A DNA stretch of 10,248 nt. It comes from Treponema sp. (lineage in GTDB: Bacteria > Spirochaetota > Spirochaetia > Treponematales > Treponemataceae). The position numbers and the translations under genes are program-made. The stretch spans positions 1 to 10,248 of the forward strand of contig JAEDGQ010000074.1 of NCBI GenBank assembly GCA_016297415.1, in the 5' to 3' direction. Below are positions 7,177 through 10,248 of this stretch, piece after piece. Every line of letters starts with the position of its first letter. Position 1 is the stretch's first letter. The notes below the pieces were generated by a model, which saw nothing but the letters and a program-made list of their open reading frames with translations, searched no databases and had not been told where the DNA came from.

Positions 7177-8041
7177 TTAACAAAGTAACATCCATGCGGT
7201 TAAATGGAATGTTGATTCCTGCTTCTCTAAAAGCTTTAATGGCATTCAGACATACATCACCTTTTGTCTTAATAATCTGGTCTTTCATACACCATACAGC
7301 AAGAACCATATTAATTCCGCTTTCACCAGGAGTTGTACAGAAGGCAGCCGGAGCATATTCAGTTTTGTCAGTAATAACAGTTGGACATCTTGCAGGAACA
7401 GACAGAAGAACTTCTATAGCTTTGTCCAGGTCTGTACTATAATCAACGCTGATTTCAAAAACATAACGTCTGTATTTTAAAGTTGAATAGTTAATGAGTT
7501 TTGAATTAATAATGGTGCTGTTTGGAACACGAATAATCTGGTTATCCGGAGTACGAATCTTAACAGAAATAATGCCAACAGAATCAACGGTACCGGCAAT
7601 GCCATCAACTTCAATGTAGTCACCAAGTTTCATGGCCTTATCTGTAATAACGAAAATACCGCTGATAAGATTACTTACAGAAGTCTGTGCAGCAAAACCA
7701 ATTGCAACACCGGCAATACCTGCAGCACCCCAGATAGCACGGAAGTTAATACCAAAAAGCCCAAGAATATACATTACAATGATTACATAAAAACAGTAGC
7801 TTACTGCTTTAGTAATGTAATTAACAGTTTTTTTCTGCAGAGTCTTTTCTGCAGCTTTTTTAATAAGATGGCGGATTCCACGATAAACAGCCCAGAAAAT
7901 TAAAATTGCAATAAGACTCATAACAACTTTTGCAAGATTTTCCCAGCTTACGTACTTTAAAAGATCATCAACAAGAAACATGCTCTTAATCTGTGACCAC
8001 AGACCGTTTGCAGCACTTTTAGCTACTTCACTTCCATTCAT
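7163..8041 (-). CDS. MscS-family small-conductance mechanosensitive channel
   Basis: A membrane channel that opens under tension to release solutes during hypo-osmotic shock. The 292-residue product has the MscS layout: a short amphipathic N-terminus, membrane helices near 36-55 and 80-98, then the pore helix around 102-130 with Ala/Gly packing (WGAAGIAGVAIGFAAQTSVS). The cytoplasmic beta domain follows, with LGDYIEVDGIAGTV (139-152) and RTPDNQIIRVPNSTI (163-177), and an alpha/beta C-terminal domain to the end. The length is close to E. coli MscS (286). A possible Shine-Dalgarno AGGGA lies 7 bases before the ATG at 8041. The gene begins 48 bp after the nth stop codon and overlaps the MATE gene downstream, so nth–mscS–MATE is probably one operon. 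No terminator hairpin is visible between nth and this gene. Confidence 0.93.
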   Translation of the reverse strand: MNGSEVAKSAANGLWSQIKSMFLVDDLLKYVSWENLAKVVMSLIAILIFWAVYRGIRHLIKKAAEKTLQKKTVNYITKAVSYCFYVIIVMYILGLFGINFRAIWGAAGIAGVAIGFAAQTSVSNLISGIFVITDKAMKLGDYIEVDGIAGTVDSVGIISVKIRTPDNQIIRVPNSTIINSKLINYSTLKYRRYVFEISVDYSTDLDKAIEVLLSVPARCPTVITDKTEYAPAAFCTTPGESGINMVLAVWCMKDQIIKTKGDVCLNAIKAFREAGINIPFNRMDVTLLNDSE

Positions 8042-8045
8042 AATT

Positions 8046-8061
8046 GCTTCCCTAATGAAGC
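8046..8061 (-). promoter_or_regulatory. Small hairpin presenting the mscS-type ribosome-binding site
   Basis: On the minus strand GCTTC (8061-8057) can pair with GAAGC (8050-8046), placing ATTAGG in the loop. The putative Shine-Dalgarno AGGGA spans the loop and the first stem bases, immediately upstream of the ATG at 8041. The stem is only 5 bp, so regulation is speculative. Confidence 0.3.
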
Positions 8062-8089
8062 ATATCTTAGTGTTTTTTTTTATTTTTTA

Positions 8090-8722
8090 CTATTCATTAT
8101 GGCAGCACAAATCATCTAAAAAGCAGTTATTACATTCCGGAGAGCGGGCCTTACACACATAGCGGCCATGAAGAATCAGCCAGTGATGTGCGTGTTCCAT
8201 ATACTGGTCAGGGATTCTTTCAATAAGACTTTTTTCAACAGCTTCAGGAGTAGAACCTTCTGCAAGACCGATTTTAGGACAAATTCTTAACAGATGAGTG
8301 TCTACAGGCATAGTATGCTCACCCCAGACAACATTCAAAACAACGTTTGCAGTTTTACGGCCAACACCTGGCAGACTCATAAGATCTTCTCTGCTGCGCG
8401 GAACTTTTCCATCAAAATCACTCATAAGTTTCTGACAAAGACCCATAATATTTCTGGCCTTTGTTTTATAAAGACCAATAGACTTAATGAATTCAATCAG
8501 CTTTTCTTCTCCAAGTTCCAGAATTTTCTCTGGAGTATCTGCAATTTTATAAAGAGGTTCCGTAGCTTTGTTTACGGATTTATCGGTAGCCTGGGCACTA
8601 AGGACAACGCTTACAAGAAGAGTAAAAGGAGATGTCCAAACAAGCTCAGACTCAGGAGATGGATTACGGGACTTAAAACGTTCCATAACCTGTACAATCT
8701 GCTGGGAAGACAAAAGATTCAT
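8090..8722 (-). CDS. nth: Endonuclease III (DNA glycosylase / AP lyase)
   Basis: This base-excision repair enzyme removes oxidised pyrimidines and nicks abasic sites. The 210 residues match E. coli Nth (211) closely in plan. LSAQATD (41-47) is conserved, the helix-hairpin-helix is LPGVGRKTANVV (117-128) with catalytic lysine K123, and VDTH (140-143) supplies catalytic D141. The C-terminus holds the four [4Fe-4S] cysteines C190, C197, C200 and C206 with C-x6-C-x2-C-x5-C spacing. The frame stays open upstream to 8944, but those 74 residues come from the inverted-repeat element and resemble no Nth N-terminus. The ATG at 8722 gives the normal length and lies 6 bases below a perfect TATAAT, without a Shine-Dalgarno. 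It is probably the first gene of nth–mscS–MATE. Confidence 0.96.
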   Translation of the reverse strand: MNLLSSQQIVQVMERFKSRNPSPESELVWTSPFTLLVSVVLSAQATDKSVNKATEPLYKIADTPEKILELGEEKLIEFIKSIGLYKTKARNIMGLCQKLMSDFDGKVPRSREDLMSLPGVGRKTANVVLNVVWGEHTMPVDTHLLRICPKIGLAEGSTPEAVEKSLIERIPDQYMEHAHHWLILHGRYVCKARSPECNNCFLDDLCCHNE

Positions 8723-8728
8723 AAAACA

Positions 8729-8757
8729 ATTATACAGCAAAAAAAGATGACTGGCAT
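8729..8757 (-). promoter_or_regulatory. Putative nth promoter, predicted leaderless
   Basis: On the minus strand ATGCCA (8757-8752, four of six -35 consensus bases) is followed after 17 bp by a perfect TATAAT (8734-8729), then TGTTTT and the nth ATG. Standard spacing would put the first transcribed base at the A of ATG. It sits just outside the 211-bp inverted-repeat element. Confidence 0.6.
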
Positions 8758-8779
8758 CCACAAAGATAAAACAAATCAG

Positions 8780-8990
8780 GGCAAACGCATTATAACCGAT
8801 TTTGTATTGAAAAATGGCGCAAAGGAGTGAAACGGCTTGCGAAAACACTCGTTTTGTGCTGCCGCGAGAGCGGCAAACGTATATAGTTACAAGCACAAAA
8901 CGCGTGTAGCATGCTAGCATGCGGTTTCGACAAGACGTTTTCACGACTGGAAGCCATTTTTAGCAGGGAATATATTATAATGCGTTTGCC
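8780..8990. repeat. 211-bp imperfect inverted-repeat element with outward -10 boxes
   Basis: The ends are perfect 16-bp inverted repeats (8780-8795, GGCAAACGCATTATAA; 8975-8990). Further paired blocks lie inside: 8810-8818 with 8953-8961 (AAAAATGGC/GCCATTTTT), GTGAAA-CGGCTTG-CGAAA (from 8828) with a slightly longer partner ending near 8945, and 8846-8860 with 8892-8906 (14 of 15 pairs). The apex holds the hairpin TGCCGC-GAGA-GCGGCA (8860-8875). The right arm has an unpaired insert with TAGCATGC twice in tandem (8907-8922). Each terminal repeat contains TATAAT pointing outward: 8976-8981 on plus and 8794-8789 on minus. No plausible protein is encoded. It fills most of the 321-bp gap between nth and the deaminase gene. 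It could be a MITE-like relic, a structured RNA or a shared regulatory module. Confidence 0.75.
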
Positions 8991-9030
8991 ATATAAAACA
9001 GATTCACTTCCATTTTGCACAAAAACAGAA

Positions 9031-9036
9031 TAAACT
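9031..9036 (+). promoter_or_regulatory. Putative -10 box of the deaminase gene, predicted leaderless
   Basis: TAAACT (four of six -10 consensus bases) ends 7 bases before the ATG at 9044, and no Shine-Dalgarno lies upstream. The -35 position at 17 bp (TTCCAT, 9008-9013) is poor. A competing perfect TATAAT at 8976-8981 in the inverted-repeat end could give a longer leader of about 55-60 bases. Confidence 0.35.
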
Positions 9037-9043
9037 TTTAAAT

Positions 9044-9490
9044 ATGAATTACATGGACGAAGCATTAAAAGAAGCATACGAAGGAATCACAAAGGGAGAT
9101 GGCGGCCCTTTCGGATCAGTAATAGTAAAAGACGGCCAGATAATCGGAAGAGGTCACAACAGAGTTTTAAAAAACAGTGATCCAACCTGTCACGGCGAAA
9201 TGGAAGCAATCAGAGATGCCTGCTCAAAATTAAAGACTCATGATCTTTCAGGAGCAATTCTCTACACAACTGCAGAACCATGCCCAATGTGCCTTGGAGG
9301 AATACTCTGGGCAAACATAAAAAAAGTTTACTACGGATGCACAATTGCAGATACTGACAAAATCGGCTTTAGAGATGACCAGTTTTATAAAACCTTTAAC
9401 AACAGGGATTCAATTGCCGAGGAACAGGACAGAGAAAAATGCCTTAAACTGTTTGAAGACTACTCAGCCCTCAACTCTCAAAGGTATTAA
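9044..9490 (+). CDS. Cytosine deaminase-fold nucleoside/purine deaminase, GuaD-like
   Basis: A zinc-dependent deaminase of the CMP/dCMP deaminase superfamily. In the 148-residue product, H50 and E52 lie in DPTCHGE (46-52) and C80 and C83 in EPCPMC (78-83), giving the H-x-E…P-C-x2-C zinc site with E52 as proton shuttle. The GGPFGSVIVKDG start (20-31), the IGFRDDQFYK block (107-116) and the short C-terminus ending in tyrosine resemble bacterial guanine deaminase (GuaD, about 156 residues in Bacillus) more than tRNA adenosine deaminase TadA. Guanine to xanthine is therefore the best guess for the reaction, while HGE instead of HAE leaves another purine or nucleoside possible. A second ATG lies at 9053; neither has a Shine-Dalgarno. 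The gene's last 27 bases overlap, tail to tail, the end of the YoaK gene. Confidence 0.85.
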   Translation: MNYMDEALKEAYEGITKGDGGPFGSVIVKDGQIIGRGHNRVLKNSDPTCHGEMEAIRDACSKLKTHDLSGAILYTTAEPCPMCLGGILWANIKKVYYGCTIADTDKIGFRDDQFYKTFNNRDSIAEEQDREKCLKLFEDYSALNSQRY

Positions 9491-10132
9491 AATCATAATC
9501 AGAGCCACAGCGGCAGGAATCATTGAAAAAAGAAACGCTGCATTTCCAAAAACATTCCAGAGAAGAATACAGGAAGCAACGCCAAGGTGATAACACGCCA
9601 TAGTGGCTCCAAAAAACTTAGCCTTCAGTTTAAATTCACTTTTACCGTTACAGAAAGCCTCAGTCAAAGCACTTACAGTCTGTTTTAAGTTATTGGTACT
9701 GAAAATAGTGGAACAAACAAATCCATAGCTTCCCGGAAAAGCAGACCACTGAAACGACATGGCAAAAAAAGTCGGATAAAGATATACAGTCTTAGGAAGA
9801 TTATCCGGCATTTTCCACATAACAAAAGCTGCAGCCACATCAACAAAAAGCGACACAATCTTAATGTTTAATCTGGAATGAGCGGAAATAAAAGTAACAA
9901 GAAATACAGCCAGAGCATACAGAAAAGCTCCGCCGGCGTGCAGTAAAACAGCCTGCCAGTCAGCGCCAATCAGACCATACACAATTTCAATCAGGTTAGA
10001 AGTCTGGGCAGAACCAAAAAGCTTTACCACATTAAAAACAGGAAAAAGACCCAGAAAGCCGCCGATAAAAGCAACAACATAATGAATATGTGCATTTTTT
10101 TTAGCTTCAGGTGTAATTCTAGGATCATTCAT
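9464..10132 (-). CDS. YoaK/DUF1275-family membrane protein
   Basis: A 222-residue integral membrane protein with about six hydrophobic segments (roughly 16-38, 60-83, 90-107, 115-140, 171-193 and 196-217). It matches the YoaK family (DUF1275), whose function is unknown: an early FIGGFLG (22-28) followed by FGSAQTSNL (39-47, family pattern SAQTGN), and later a TNNLKQTVSALTEA block (146-159), where the family usually has TGNL. Both Gly positions of the usual TGN motifs are replaced (TSN and TNN), a small oddity. The start at 10132 follows TTGCCC–17 bp–TAATTT ending 6 bases before the ATG and has no Shine-Dalgarno. The 3' end runs 27 bp into the deaminase gene from the opposite side, with no terminator hairpin visible. 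It stands alone on its strand within the window. Confidence 0.85.
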   Translation of the reverse strand: MNDPRITPEAKKNAHIHYVVAFIGGFLGLFPVFNVVKLFGSAQTSNLIEIVYGLIGADWQAVLLHAGGAFLYALAVFLVTFISAHSRLNIKIVSLFVDVAAAFVMWKMPDNLPKTVYLYPTFFAMSFQWSAFPGSYGFVCSTIFSTNNLKQTVSALTEAFCNGKSEFKLKAKFFGATMACYHLGVASCILLWNVFGNAAFLFSMIPAAVALIMILIPLRVEG

Positions 10133-10138
10133 AAGAAA

Positions 10139-10167
10139 AAATTACCACTTTGCATTTCCAAGGGCAA
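10139..10167 (-). promoter_or_regulatory. Putative promoter of the YoaK gene, predicted leaderless
   Basis: On the minus strand TTGCCC (10167-10162, four of six -35 bases) and TAATTT (10144-10139, a weak -10) are separated by 17 bp. The -10 ends 6 bases before the ATG at 10132, and no Shine-Dalgarno is present. Confidence 0.4.
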
Positions 10168-10186
10168 TAAGTTCAGACAAACAAAA

Positions 10187-10248
10187 GGGGCTGTCCAATA
10201 AGTAATGACTGTAGCGGTCATTGAGCCCTTCGACAGGTGGTTTCGACA
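10187..10248. repeat. Left end of a dispersed repeat / MITE-like element, cut by the window edge
   Basis: From GGGGCTGTCC onward the sequence changes character. AATGAC (10204-10209) and GTCATT (10217-10222) can pair around TGTAGCG. GGGCT (10188-10192) has a partner AGCCC (10224-10228). TTCGACA occurs twice (10229-10235 and 10242-10248). GGGGCTGTCCAA-type ends resemble terminal repeats of insertion sequences or MITEs, and TCATTGAGCC…TTCGACA is a motif I associate with dispersed repeats in Treponema; neither is tested here. The GGTTTCGACA at the window end also occurs in the inverted-repeat element at 8923-8932. Confidence 0.55.

Noticed and set aside
8294..8830. 178-codon plus-strand ORF opposite nth
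   Set aside because: Antisense to nth with all catalytic and Fe-S residues intact; the ORF is a shadow and runs into the repeat element.
8723..8944. Upstream extension of the nth reading frame by 74 residues
   Set aside because: The extra residues come from the inverted-repeat element, do not resemble any Nth N-terminus, and would bypass the promoter-like TATAAT and normal-length start at 8722.
8780..8990. Palindromic element as a CRISPR array, tRNA or origin
   Set aside because: There are no regularly spaced direct repeats, no cloverleaf and no DnaA-box cluster; the pairing is a single long stem.
8790..9077. 95-codon minus-strand ORF across the intergenic element
   Set aside because: It is composed mostly of inverted-repeat sequence, overlaps the deaminase start and has no coding character.
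10165..10203. CAATAAGT repeated at 10165-10172 and 10196-10203
   Set aside because: Two short AT-rich copies 31 bases apart; the first coincides with the putative YoaK-gene -35 region and chance is the simplest explanation.

Overview
The window looks like chromosomal DNA from a host-associated spirochaete, most likely a rumen or gut Treponema. I infer this from the moderate-to-low GC content, a relaxed spirochaete-style lipobox, an NlpC/P60–lipoprotein–SlyX cluster, and GC-rich and TTCGACA-containing intergenic repeats of a kind I associate with that genus. I could not run a database search. Coding density is very high and nearly all genes are housekeeping genes.

Layout. Bases 1-105 hold two hairpins; the second is a convincing terminator for pyrF (106-1041, minus; orotidine-5'-phosphate decarboxylase). 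A 75-bp divergent promoter region separates pyrF from a plus-strand cluster: a secreted NlpC/P60 peptidase fused to a possible beta-barrel tail (1117-2280), a lipoprotein of unknown function (2292-2963), slyX (2991-3197), a 104-bp GC-rich structured repeat (3209-3312) and an RluA-family pseudouridine synthase (3333-4280). Two bases further on, the minus-strand block begins in convergent orientation. In its transcription order it runs nth (8722-8090), a MscS-type channel (8041-7163), a MATE transporter (7176-5803, overlapping the channel gene by 14 bp) and the bifunctional NAD(P)HX repair enzyme nnr (5767-4283). A 321-bp divergent intergenic region (8723-9043) carries a 211-bp imperfect inverted-repeat element. 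Then come a GuaD-like purine/nucleoside deaminase (9044-9490, plus) and a YoaK/DUF1275 membrane protein (10132-9464, minus) whose 3' ends overlap by 27 bp. The last 62 bases (from 10187) look like the start of a dispersed repeat cut by the window edge.

Functionally the genes cover pyrimidine synthesis, envelope and peptidoglycan maintenance, RNA modification, cofactor damage repair, osmotic release, efflux, DNA base-excision repair and purine salvage. They do not form one dedicated pathway. I see no defence system, CRISPR array, prophage, RNA gene or biosynthetic cluster.

The most notable signals are regulatory and structural. First, six genes (pyrF, the NlpC gene, nnr, nth, the deaminase gene and the YoaK gene) have a -10-like hexamer ending 6-8 bases before the ATG and no Shine-Dalgarno sequence, while operon-internal genes such as the lipoprotein gene, slyX and the RluA-family gene do have one. 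This predicts leaderless mRNAs. Second, the 211-bp palindromic element between nth and the deaminase gene has 16-bp perfect ends, each carrying an outward-facing TATAAT. Third, there are the repeat families at 3209-3312 and 10187-10248.
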